DNA of 64,000 nucleotides from Cordia subcordata (lineage: Eukaryota; Streptophyta; Magnoliopsida; Boraginales; Cordiaceae). Under the pieces are notes generated by a model. The model ran no database searches and was not told the DNA's origin. It saw nothing but the letters and a program-made list of their open reading frames with translations. Positions 38,826-48,805 of this stretch are shown here, piece after piece (positions within the stretch are counted from its first letter, which is position 1; each line of letters begins with the position of its first letter). A program made the translations under genes and the position numbers. Location of the stretch: positions 4,513,501 to 4,577,500 of the forward strand of contig JAPTOF010000025.1 in NCBI GenBank assembly GCA_028554755.1. The letters run 5' to 3'.

Positions 38826-38905
38826 ATAAGTAGTTATAGCGAGTTTTTGAAATATTGCCTTTTGATGTCAGTTATAGTGAGTTTTTGAAATATTGCCTTT
38901 TGATG
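38826..38905. repeat. Tandem 42-bp duplication
   Basis: GTTATAG(C/T)GAGTTTTTGAAA followed by TATTGCCTTTTGATG occurs twice in a row at the 3' end of the element D gag remnant. Confidence 0.8.
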
Positions 38906-39094
38906 GTCATATTTTAATAAGATTTTGGAGTAGGATCTCAAATCTTTTGCCAATAAATATTCAGGCTTAAAGCCTGTATAGAAATAATGAAGGAATATCA
39001 TTAATTTATCACAATCTTTCAGGTATGCGTAATTTCCTTCTATGAAATATTTCTCCATAACAATATATTGCATCCATATGGATTTTAACAGCAA
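38834..39094 (-). pseudogene. Gag fragment of element D
   Basis: The minus-strand frame reads YLKDCDKLMIFLHYFYTGFK, PEYLLAKD and KYDHQKAIFQKL. This follows the gag of element C (LQDCDKALIILRHHL, AEYLIVKD, RFDHHKTVILPK). It is a fragment without a proper start, ended by the tandem duplication. Confidence 0.75.
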
Positions 39095-39389
39095 AGGTTT
39101 ATTCCATATTTATTGTCTAATATAATAAAGATAGCGAACTTTTAGTTTGTGAACATATGAATGTCAATACGAATTTAATTTTCAGGCTAATTGTCATACT
39201 TAACAACAAACTTTTGGTTCATGAGATTTGACATCTTGAGAGATATATGATATCTTATGTAGATTATATACTTCATGATTGTTATCAATTAATAACATGC
39301 CAAATGAAAATAAACGTAGTAATATTATCATTGACATGCAGAATTAAATCATAAGATTATAATGTAATCACTAAGATCTTTTTCAGATC

Positions 39390-39795
39390 TATTGAGTAGT
39401 GATTACATATGCCATTACAGTGCATTTGTTTAGTACCTATTGACAATGAAGATTATAGTGTGCCCATATAGTATATTAGTCAGTACTTATTGGCATTGAA
39501 AAAATTGTTTATATTATGCCAGTATAGTGCAATAAATCACAAGTCTATTTACCATGTATAGGCAATTAAATTTTGTTCATATAATATGCACATATAGTAC
39601 AACAAAACATTAAAAGTCTATGTAGCATGTATGAACAATTGAGATTGTTGATATAATATGCAAGTAATGTACAATAGACTATTAAGAATCTATGTAGCAT
39701 GTACGAGCAATAGATTCTTTTTTTTTTTTTTTTGATATAGTATGCGAGTACAACTCAGTAGACTATTAAGAGTCTATGTAATATGTACAAACAAA
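39390..39795 (-). repeat. Degenerate tandem repeats in the leader of element D
   Basis: About five units of 70-90 bp share TATAGT or AATGTAC-type words, ACTATTAAGAGTCTATGTA, GCATGTACGA or GCATGTATGA, and GATATAATATGC. They lie between the primer-site motif and gag of element D. A (T)17 run interrupts one unit near 39720. Confidence 0.65.
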
Positions 39796-39875
39796 AAGAA
39801 AGCTTAATAACTACTTACCTTGCTCTCTTCATACTTTTATGAGTAATCGAGATTCTTTGTGATTGGTAAAATTTT

Positions 39876-39886
39876 GTGCTGATAAC
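39876..39886 (-). other. Primer-site motif of element D
   Basis: On the minus strand GTTATCAGCAC directly follows the 5' LTR, the same motif as in element C. Confidence 0.6.
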
Positions 39887-39887
39887 G

Positions 39888-40128
39888 TCTTGTAAAACTA
39901 AAAGAAAAGAGAGAATATAAGAGAAGAGACAAGAATGAGAGAGGAGAGAAGAGTAATTTTATCAATATTGATGTGTGTAGAATTACAACATATAGACACT
40001 TATTTAGAGGCATACAATGACTTGCTTTCCAAGAAAATTTCCTTTCCAAGCTTGTACGCTTTTGTCTTCTTGGGCTTGAACTCGGGTTATTAAATAATGG
40101 ATTATGAATATCCACATGATCCATAACA
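39888..40128 (-). repeat. 5' LTR of copia element D
   Basis: Partner of 27788-28026, ending on the plus strand in CCATAACA, followed by the target duplication TTATA (40129-40133). Confidence 0.85.
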
Positions 40129-40133
40129 TTATA

Positions 40134-41315
40134 AACCTTCGAACTTTTTCTTATTTTTAATACTGCTAAACAAGCACGCTTTTTTTTAAATAAATTTTAT
40201 AAATGGTTCCTATTGTTTACAAAAAGTGTTACTTTAGTCCCTATTATTTCAAGAATAAAATAAAATGAAAGTGTCTCTAATAAGTTAAGTTTTTCAATAA
40301 AGTGATAAATGCTTATAATATTAAAATTGAATGAAAAATAATAAATAAATAAAATAAATTTATCTCTAATAATTTAAATTCTTAAAAGAAATAATAAGTT
40401 GATAACTGGTACAGGCTAAATTGTTGGCACATGTCAACATGTTAAACAACTCTAGACATATAACTTAATATGCTAAAGGATTCATTACTATGAGTAGGAA
40501 TATTTGAACATGTCCAACAATTTTATTCAATGAGGAACACATAATCGAACACTTATATATGAATAATTTTAATATAAATCAAAATTAATTTTTAGATTAA
40601 TACCTAAAACAGATATATACTATTCTTCTATAGTAATGGAGAACATACCCTAGAGAGGAATACACTAAATCTATCCTAGAGTAATAAATTTTATACTACA
40701 CCGATGCACCCTGCACAACATCTTCAAAATAGGTTATTGCATATTAGACTTGGATTACGTGAGTGAAGCGTTTGAATGCTGGTAGGGTTCACAGAATATA
40801 TATAAAAGATGATATAGTTAAGAAAAACATCATATATGAGATTGGATTGTGGGAAAAAAATAGGAAGTAGATTATTTTTGAATTAATCCTTTATCAAATA
40901 CATAACCCTTAATATAAATATGTTGTACATATAGTATCAAAGATCTTATCAAAAAAGTATTAAACATTCAAAAGTATAAAATTATTTTTTAGTTTAAAAA
41001 AACAATTTTCACGTAACGTAAAATAACTTTTGACAAAAATTTTTTTTTTGAATTATTTTAGCTTTTTTTTTAAAGAAAATGTTGACTTAATTTTACTAAA
41101 ACCTCTTTTAAAATAAGTTAGCTAATGTTTGCCAAACAGAGTCAAATAGTATTTCTTTAACTTTCATTAAATTAAATTTCAAAATATTTCTTACAATTTA
41201 TTTAGTTGTTTTGATTATTAAAACTAAAAAATTTGTATATAATGGCAATATTATTCATAAAATACTAATTTTATTACATTTTATTTAATATTTTATTAAT
41301 AATAAATTTTAATTC
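40134..41315. other. Intergenic AT-rich DNA
   Basis: No gene is recognised. TCTATAGTAATGG near 40628 could be a Helitron 5' end paired with the terminus at 41344, but this is only a guess. Confidence 0.45.
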
Positions 41316-41344
41316 TCATTGGGCCCGGGCACTACGTTAACTAG
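41316..41344 (+). mobile_element. Possible Helitron 3' terminus
   Basis: GGGCCCGGGCACTACG followed by TTAACTAG and T resembles a GC-rich Helitron 3' hairpin plus CTAG end in otherwise very AT-rich DNA. Confidence 0.4.
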
Positions 41345-41746
41345 TATACATAAACATTTCCATCTTTTGTGGGCCACAAGGCACTAACGGCCATTTGAAT
41401 TCAATTGAGAAGGCAGAGGCATTTGGATTCACTTTTGAAGAAATTACTTTAACGTATCCTTAATTTTAAGTGAATTTTTTATTGTAATAATTACATGTTT
41501 AGATAAAAATTTTGATTAAAAAAATAAATATTTATGTTTGCTTAGTAGTATCGAAAAGTAAGTTATGATCTTTTTGGATTGGCTTTTTTTTTTTTCAAAG
41601 TGTTTTCTATAACTTTTGAAAATAGTATTTTTTTGAAAAAGTAAAATATTTGGCTTTTGGAAAAAGTATTTTATATTGTCAAAATTTTCATTGAGGATAT
41701 AAAAGCAAAATGTCAATTAAAACAAAATATAAACATAGTTACCAAT

Positions 41747-41867
41747 GACTTGGTGGTCTAGTGGTATATCTCTCATCTTTAATGGTAAGTGATCCTAGGA
41801 TTGATTCTCATGAACTGCATGTAATATGCAATTGGCGTTTGACTTTCCTTAAAGAGAAAAAAATAAC
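41747..41867 (+). mobile_element. tRNA-derived SINE, about 120 bp
   Basis: It begins GACTTGGTGGTCTAGTGGTA, an A-box-like word of RNA polymerase III promoters, and has a B-box-like GGATTGATTCT about 35 bases further on. It ends in an A-rich tail. It is flanked by an 18-bp direct repeat, ATAAACATAGTTACCAAT (41729-41746) and ATAAACATAGTTATCAAT (41868-41885), with one mismatch. A long target duplication plus A-rich tail is diagnostic of target-primed retroposition. It is not a functional tRNA gene because no cloverleaf forms. Confidence 0.8.
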
Positions 41868-42379
41868 ATAAACATAGTTATCAATTATTTTAAAATACAT
41901 TACCAAAATATTATCATTTGATTTATGAGATATATGGTATTAGTATACATATTATTAAATATAGTGTAGTTATAAAAATGAAAAAGGTATGGTAAAATAA
42001 AAGGATAAAGATAGTTTAAGAATAAACATAAGAAATAAAGATAAAATAGTAAATGTTTGGTGAAACTTGCATATTTTCTTTTTTTAAAAAAAATACTTAG
42101 AGCCATAAAAAGAAAGCGTTGGAGAGGGGGGCAAGATATATTTTTCTTTCAGCTTAAAAGCCACATAAAAAATTCATTTTTTTATTCAGAACAAAAAATA
42201 TGATGTACTACTTTAAGGTAGATTTTAAGCTAATTTAATTAGTTTAAAAGCGGAACCAAAACCCATTGAACTTGTAGGTGAGACAAACAAAAGATGAGAT
42301 CATGAAAACAATTGAGTTGGGTTGCCTTTTTAATGCGGATAGGTTAACCTACGTAATGAATTGGTTGTGCATATTAAGA

Positions 42380-42392
42380 GGGGGGGGGGGGT
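42380..42392. repeat. Poly(G) run
   Basis: Thirteen consecutive G with an adjacent A/G context, unusual in this AT-rich region. Confidence 0.85.
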
Positions 42393-42442
42393 GAAAGAAA
42401 AGATACTGATCCTATTTGTTGATGTAATTATTCATGGATGCA

Positions 42443-43001
42443 TCTATATCTATATTTTATTTTGTATAAAAAAAAAAGAGTTTATTGCATTATATGATTG
42501 AGTTAATTGCATTATATGATTGTCAAGTATCACATTAATATTAATTTTTTTTATTCTTTTATCACGTGTCATATTTTTTGTACATTTTTTTAAAAAAAAA
42601 CTAAATATTTTTTTTGTGAAAAGAAAAGGAAAAGATAAATATATTGCCTTAAAAAGATGTTCAATAATGGAAATGTATTAATCTAGATCATTTATGATTC
42701 TTTTCCTAAAATTATTAAATTTTATAAAAATATAAAAATTATATTCAATGTCAACACTTTAATATGACAAAATATGCTTATCTTTTATCTCTTACATTAA
42801 TTGTCAAATTTGACTATTGACAATTATAAAAATATAAAAATTCTCATTTTTCTTGTGCATCATATGAGCACTATCATACTATATAAATATCAAAATAGTT
42901 GTCAAAAATACTTTTTAATTTTAAAATCATTATATAATTTTTAATTTATATCGCATTATATAAATATTGAAACCCGTGCATCTCACAGGGTCACACACTA
43001 G
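42443..43001 (+). mobile_element. Non-autonomous Helitron, 559 bp
   Basis: It starts TCTATATCTATATTTTA directly after an A. It ends CCCGTGCATCTCACAGGG (hairpin), then TCACACACTAG followed by T. This is the full Helitron signature: 5' TC, 3' hairpin, CTRR end, A/T insertion site, no duplication. The inside is non-coding and AT-rich. It is related to 8231-8740 and 10930-11300. Confidence 0.75.
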
Positions 43002-43377
43002 TGTATATATTTTATTGCTCATGATCCAAAAAAAAAAAGAAAAAAATAAAATCAGTTATACCATTTTATTATGATTTTGCCATTTGGCTTGTGCAATAAA
43101 GTATTATGAAAAAACGTACAGGCTTCCCTTGCAAGCTTTCAATCAATAGATTTTTTCTTTTCTGAGATATTTTTTTATTTAACGATATTTTTTTAAATTA
43201 ATAAATTTTTCTCTACATTTAAAAAAATAATATTCAAAGTTTTTCATGCCACTTTTTTTTATAACACACCTTATCTTCCCCCACTGGAGAGACCGTGGAA
43301 AACGACGCTTTGGGTAAATTTACTTATATCATGTTATATTTTTACAAATATGATACTTAACATATATAATATATATA

Positions 43378-43697
43378 CTAGTACGGCGCCCGTGGAATGC
43401 ACGAGGAGCGACATATGTGATTGAATATATTAAAACTATAGAGTTTTTGTAACGTTATTGAAATAATTATATACTATGAAATTAATAAAACAATAATGAT
43501 ATATACAAAATAAGGGGCATAATATTAATTAAATTAGAATGTTTAATAGAGGAATATAACTGAATAAATGATGGAATACAAAAAATGATCTAAGAATGGA
43601 CATATTTAATTGATAAGTAATTATGAAAAATTTGTCATATAGAGCCTCACTTGACAGCACGAAATTACAATTTATTTTATTTTATTATATAGTATAA
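43378..43697 (-). mobile_element. Small non-autonomous Helitron, about 320 bp
   Basis: On the minus strand it starts near 43697 with TTTATACTATATAATAAAAT (expected TC changed to TT). It ends CTCGTGCATTCCACGGG, CGCCGTACTAG and then T. The 3' hairpin differs from that of 42443-43001, so it belongs to another subfamily. Confidence 0.65.
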
Positions 43698-44028
43698 ATA
43701 TATTATCAAATGGTAATTAAAAGTCGATTAAGAGAGTAATGTTCTGAACTTCAATCTTTCTGCGGGAGTCTTGAACTTCAATCTTGTTTAGATATAAATC
43801 TACTTTTAACTTTATGGACTGGATTTTCAGTAGAAACTCAGTTATACATAACAAATATTAAAAAACAATGACTGGAGATATAATATTATCTTGATAATAT
43901 CTTTTTTGGTTTTTGAAGATCGATTACCAACATGTCGAAAAAAAATATGATTGCTCAGAAATGGCTACTTCTGACCCAGCCAATATTTACCGGGCCCGAG
44001 GTGTTATCTTGACTTGAAGAAGGGTACC

Positions 44029-44272
44029 TAGGGCTCGTTTGGATTGATTTTTTTCAAAAGTATTTTTTTAACAGCTTTTAAAAATAATTTTTTTTTATAA
44101 GTTGAAAATTCTGACTTCTAAAAAAAGCTGTATCTGAGTTTTTTTTTTTAAATTTTAGTTTTTTTAGAAATCAAATTAAATAGTTATTGCAAATTTAATG
44201 TAAATTTTTCAAGAAAAAAAAAAATACTTTCTCCAAAAAAAAAAAAAAAAACCTAATCCAAACAGGTCCCTA
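44029..44272. mobile_element. hAT-like MITE, copy 1
   Basis: Ends are TAGGGCTCGTTTGGATT and, inverted, TAGGGACCTGTTTGGATT. The interior holds AAATAGTTATTGCAAATTTAA and A/T runs. No clear 8-bp duplication was found. Confidence 0.55.
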
Positions 44273-44774
44273 CTCAATCACGTCCCAAACTCTCGCTCCG
44301 TGCAGTTTCAATTTTGTCGAGATCAAGCCTGAAAATTTCGGAATGTAGTCTAGTCGGCCAAGCATTATATTTCTTACAAAAGTCTGGCAACTAATTCAAT
44401 TGAGACTCTATCACTATGGCGGTTATGTAACGAGCTTAAGAAAATAGAACCTATTCAAACTCTACGTAACAGTGTGTGTAGATACCTCATACCTGCTATA
44501 TTGAAGGTGATGCTACAGCAGTAACACAAGCCTCCAACGACCCCTTAAATTTTGACTGGGGACGATCATCCATCTTCTAATTCTCATCATGCTTTTAAGC
44601 GTACTTTTAGACAAAGTCAACCGTATAACAACATATTAGATTACGTCTTCAATTGGGATAGACTCCCTTCTCTCAAATTGGGCATGCAATCTATCAGGTT
44701 AATTTTGTTTGCTTGTTAAAAAAAGATACTAATGCAGTTGGTCTTGCTTGATGTACAAATTTTAGTATTAATAA

Positions 44775-44990
44775 GAGTTTGTTTAGATTGGCTTTTTTCA
44801 AGACAAAGTTTTTTTTTTTCTTTAAAAAGTTATGTTAAATTTGCAATAACTATTTAATTTAGCTTACAAAAAAGTTAAAACTCCGAAAAAAGCTCAAATA
44901 CAATTTTTTTTAGAAATTAGATATTTTCAGTTTCTCAAAAAAATTTATTTTTTACAAGCACTTAAAGCTATTCCAAACGGGCCTTAATAC
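44775..44990. mobile_element. hAT-like MITE, copy 2
   Basis: Begins GTTTGTTTAGATTGGC and ends CCAAACGGGCC. The interior AATTTGCAATAACTATTTAA is the inverse complement of the block in the copy at 44029-44272, so the two lie in opposite orientation. Confidence 0.5.
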
Positions 44991-45117
44991 TGATTGGTCC
45001 AACTTTTGGACACTCAAAAGTATAGTTCAAAAGTTGAAACTATACAAATTTCTAAAAGTGCTTTTAAATAAAAGACAAAGCTAAAAAAAGTTGAAAAACC
45101 CAAAAGTCCAAATTTGG

Positions 45118-45345
45118 TTAGATTGGATTGGCTTTTTTTAAGAAAAAGTCTGAAAAAGTTATATTATTTTTGTAATAACTATTTGATTTAGTTTTTTAAA
45201 AAGTTAAAATTCTGAAAAAAAGCTCAAATACAACTCTTTTTAGAACCCAAAATTTTTAGTTTCTAAAAAAAAAGTAATTTTTCAAACCCTGGTTAAAAAA
45301 AAAAACGATTTTTAAAGAAGTCAATCTAAATAAGACCTAAAGCTT
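45118..45345. mobile_element. hAT-like MITE, copy 3, degraded ends
   Basis: Contains GGATTGGCTTTTTTTAAG, GTAATAACTATTTGATTTAG and GAAAAAAAGCTCAAATACAA in the same order and orientation as copy 2. The right end CAATCTAAATAAGACC is degraded. Confidence 0.5.
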
Positions 45346-46475
45346 TTTGAAAAGCTATTTCCATATCATGTCAAAATTTATTTTTTTTCTTCTTTTCTCA
45401 AAAATGCTATTCCATAATTTTGAAATTCTAGTAGTACACTAAAACAACTAAAAGCTATGCTACTAAAATATCAGGCCAAATAATTAATAATTTTTATTTA
45501 ACAATATTTTTAACCAAATCTCTATTACTAAAAATTTTACAGCTCAATAGTTGAAATCTGACAACTAACTAAAACTCTCTACTACTAAAAGCTCTACAAT
45601 TAAAATATGACAGCTAACCAAAGTTTTATTATTAAAAATTATATAGTTTAACAGTTTAAATTTGATCCTTAATCCTTTTGGGAGAAAGAAAACGGAGAAG
45701 AAAAGGAAAACTAACAGACCTCTCGGCAGACTATCTACCATGTACTATTACACGCATATATTGAACTGAAGCATTTTAATTATTAGTTAAGCAAAGTTTG
45801 GACAAATATTTTAAACTGACCAATAAGTTTTGATCATTTTGATTGCTCCAAGGGAAAAAGAGGGAGAAGTGATTTGAGAGAGAGAGTCGCAATTTAAGGA
45901 GACCAGATAAGCTCCATAACCTAAATGAACGCAAGTCTTGTTTTTGTTTTCCTTTTCTGGTCATAATCATTACGTAGCCTCTTAACCACTAAAGTGAGTG
46001 CCGCGCAAACTGTTCTAGAATAGCAGTTTGGACAACCAACTTTAACGTTAAAAAAACCGTTTGCAACCCAAAAAGCACATTTTTTCTTTTTTTTTTTTTC
46101 TTCTTCGTCAATAACGCAAAAAGCAGATCTTGAATACACCAACCATTATTATGTCAGATATTTAAAATGTTTTACATCATAAATATAATCAAAATTAATT
46201 TCATAGCTCAAAAAACGTTTATATTAATTTTTAATATTTCACAAACTTTTTAAATGAGCCTCCACCTTAGCATAAAATAAATTAGAAACTAATTTAAATA
46301 AATTTATTAAACAATAAAAACTAAAGGTGATTATTAGATTATAATCTAAACGAGTCGAACCGAAGTTTAAGTGGCCGGTAACAAAATTTATAAAATTTGC
46401 TAACCAAAATCAACATAGAAGTTTTCTGTTCAGTTCTGATATATATATACGTATATAGTCAACAAACAAACAAAT
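45346..46475. other. Intergenic DNA, nothing recognised
   Basis: AT-rich, with words AAAAGCTATGCTACTAAAA and AAAGCTCTAC that recall further decayed MITE sequence near 45440-45660. No gene is seen. Confidence 0.5.
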
Positions 46476-46571
46476 TTCATTGATAAAATAATAGCCAAAC
46501 CAGAAACTTCACTGATAAAATAATAGTCAAACCAAATACTTCACTGATAAAATAATAGTCAAACCAAAGAG
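46476..46571. repeat. Tandem repeat, three 32-bp units
   Basis: TTCA(C/T)TGATAAAATAATAG followed by (T/C)CAAACCA begins at 46476, 46508 and 46540, with two or three mismatches between units. Confidence 0.9.
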
Positions 46572-47407
46572 ATCTAGTCAAGAAATACATAACTATTGCA
46601 ACAAAAAACAAAAAATATGACAAAGCTAGAACTATTGCAAAAGCACCAATTTTCAGCATAAAAAAACTTATGCAAAATATACATCTCTAAGCTCAATCCA
46701 AATAAGTAAATCTATGCAATATTTTTATAAAACATGGCACACACCCATCTTAATATCTCCATAACACCTAATGCAACAGATAAAAAGAGGGCTTGCCAAC
46801 CCAAACATCAAGAATGGGTGCAAATCCAATTAAACTGGTCCCCAAAGCAAATAACAAACCTATATTTGCAAGAACACAACCACCAATCATGGTGGAAACA
46901 AATTAAGGAAGGGAGATGAACGGCTAAACCTGTACTGATGAAGGCGAAAATCCAAACAAGAAAAATATAGAAAAATACTTGCAAGAAACCAAACAAACAC
47001 TTAAGACTCTAAAATACGATGCCACTATTTCGGATCTGGTAGAAAACTTCTCACAGAAGATATTTGAGCTAAACAACCACAAATCCACAATACAACATAA
47101 TAAACAAAAGTGACACACATAAAAAGAAAACTAAGAAAAGAAGAGGAGAAAACATAAGGAAAAGGAAGAAGGAGGTAGAAGAAAAATTTTCCTCTGATGG
47201 AGTTTTCTAGAGGACGGTTTAGAAAGTTTTAAAGAAAATCAACCTAAACTTGGTTAAAATTCAAAATAACTAAATAAGTCAAACAATATACTAGTTCAAC
47301 AAATTCTCGAATTAATAGCATAACGACATTTTGAAAAATCAAAAATCAAAATCTAAAATCTTAAATTTATGTTGCAAATCATAGTTCTAAATAAAAAGCG
47401 TCTACAT
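46572..47407. other. Intergenic DNA, nothing recognised
   Basis: No conserved frame or transposon end is recognised. The short open frames have no recognisable domain. Confidence 0.5.
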
Positions 47408-47424
47408 AACTATTTTGGTTATCT

Positions 47425-47525
47425 AAGAATTAGAGGTAACTCAAGTGATTGAGATTAATTCGCTAAATATCATGACCTCAGTTCAACTCCTATACAGAAG
47501 AGGGGTTAGGATTAAAAAAAGAAAA
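47425..47525 (+). mobile_element. Second tRNA-derived SINE, about 100 bp
   Basis: It has an A-box-like GGTAACTCAAGTGATTGAGA and a B-box-like CAGTTCAACTCC, then AGGGGTTAGGAT and an A-rich tail. It is flanked by AACTATTTTGGTTATCT (47408-47424) and AACTATTTTGTCTATCT (47526-47542), 17 bp with two mismatches, as a target-site duplication. It differs in sequence from the SINE at 41747. Confidence 0.7.
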
Positions 47526-47542
47526 AACTATTTTGTCTATCT

Positions 47543-48805
47543 ATATAACTATTTCAGTTAGTTACCATACTTGTAAAAGTGTTTAGGGGTGTACATGATT
47601 TTGTTTGGTTTAATTTTAACCATATTTCAAACTAAACTAAAACTATTTGGTATTCATTAAAAAGAAAAACTATTTGGTTTTTTCTTTTATCATGTATATA
47701 ACTAAACCAAACCAAACCAATATAGCTATGTTGGTTTCGTTTGGTTTGGTTCTCGATTTTTTTAAAAAGAATTAAAAAACTTAAATTTCATAATTAAAAA
47801 AATACAACTTGATTTACTATTTATATGACAAATTAAATATTATACGATTTTACCATTAAAACAAAATACAAATATAACTATAGCTTGATGGTTAAAATTT
47901 GGAAATATAATTTTAAGTTTAGATATTTAACTCTTAAAAATACATAAAATTAAAGGTGAATATATACATAAAATTAAAAATGAATATAGTTCAATTTGAT
48001 TTAATGTGTAAATCTATTTCACAGCTAAACAAACCAGTTAGTTTTGAGTTGAAATTATAGTTGGTTTTCGAAAGAAGTAACTAAACTAAAAAATTAAAAG
48101 CTCGTTCGGTATTACATACCTAAACTAACAATATAAACCCAAAAAAAAAAGCAATAACTAAAAACAGAAATTGTAAAGTTTTTTGTTTCTCTTATACAGT
48201 TTGTATACAGGACTAAAACTACAAAAACAAAAACTAATGGCCTGATTTTTGAATTTTAATGAATGAAAACAGAAAACAAATAACAAAAATTATATTACAC
48301 AAGTCCTTAATTATTAACTGAATTGTGTTCACTCTAATAAAGATTGTAAATATTATAAAAATCAAAAGTAAATTAGATGAATTTGTTGAATACTTAGAAT
48401 TATTTTAATTATTTTAAATATTCGCAAATCCCATTCGCCACATAGAAAGCAGATATTGAGTACACTCTATCAACATGTGGGTCCCATTTCATTCTCTGTT
48501 CACGTGCTTGACCGTCAAAGACAACACTCACATTCAGACCCATCATCACCATTCACAAAAGCCAACACATGACACCACTTATAATAATAATAATATCCAA
48601 CGATGCGTAATGATAAGAGGAAAACTAATTAATAAACAAAGTCATTAAATTAAAACAATACTCAACAAAACAGTGTACTCAAATCAATAATTTAAGAAAA
48701 AAAGAAAATGAAAAACAAAAAAACATCAATTAAGACTAAAAGTCCTCTCCAAAAAAAAAAAAGGAAACAAAATAAATTACTGACCACACCCTATGAAATG
48801 ACAAT
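47543..48805. other. Intergenic DNA downstream of the FLA gene
   Basis: Contains AACCAAACCAAACC / GGTTTGGTTTGG words near 47700-47750 and A-rich runs. No gene is seen. The 3' UTR of the minus-strand FLA gene must lie in the right part of this stretch. Confidence 0.5.

Larger units (their letters stand above)
27788..40128 (-). mobile_element. Ty1/copia retrotransposon D, interrupted by element C
   Basis: Two LTRs (39888-40128 and 27788-28026, read on the minus strand) are flanked by a perfect TTATA duplication (27783-27787 and 40129-40133). In minus orientation the order is: 5' LTR, primer-site motif, leader with tandem repeats, gag, integrase remnant, RNase H remnant, 3' tail, polypurine tract, 3' LTR. 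Without the nested element it is about 6.3 kb. The LTRs differ by roughly 15-18% by eye, much more than those of the nested element C (about 7%). This agrees with D being the older insertion. Confidence 0.88.

Noticed and set aside
41747..41867. tRNA gene suggested by A- and B-box-like words
   Set aside because: No acceptor stem or cloverleaf can be drawn, and an A-rich tail plus an 18-bp duplication fit a SINE.
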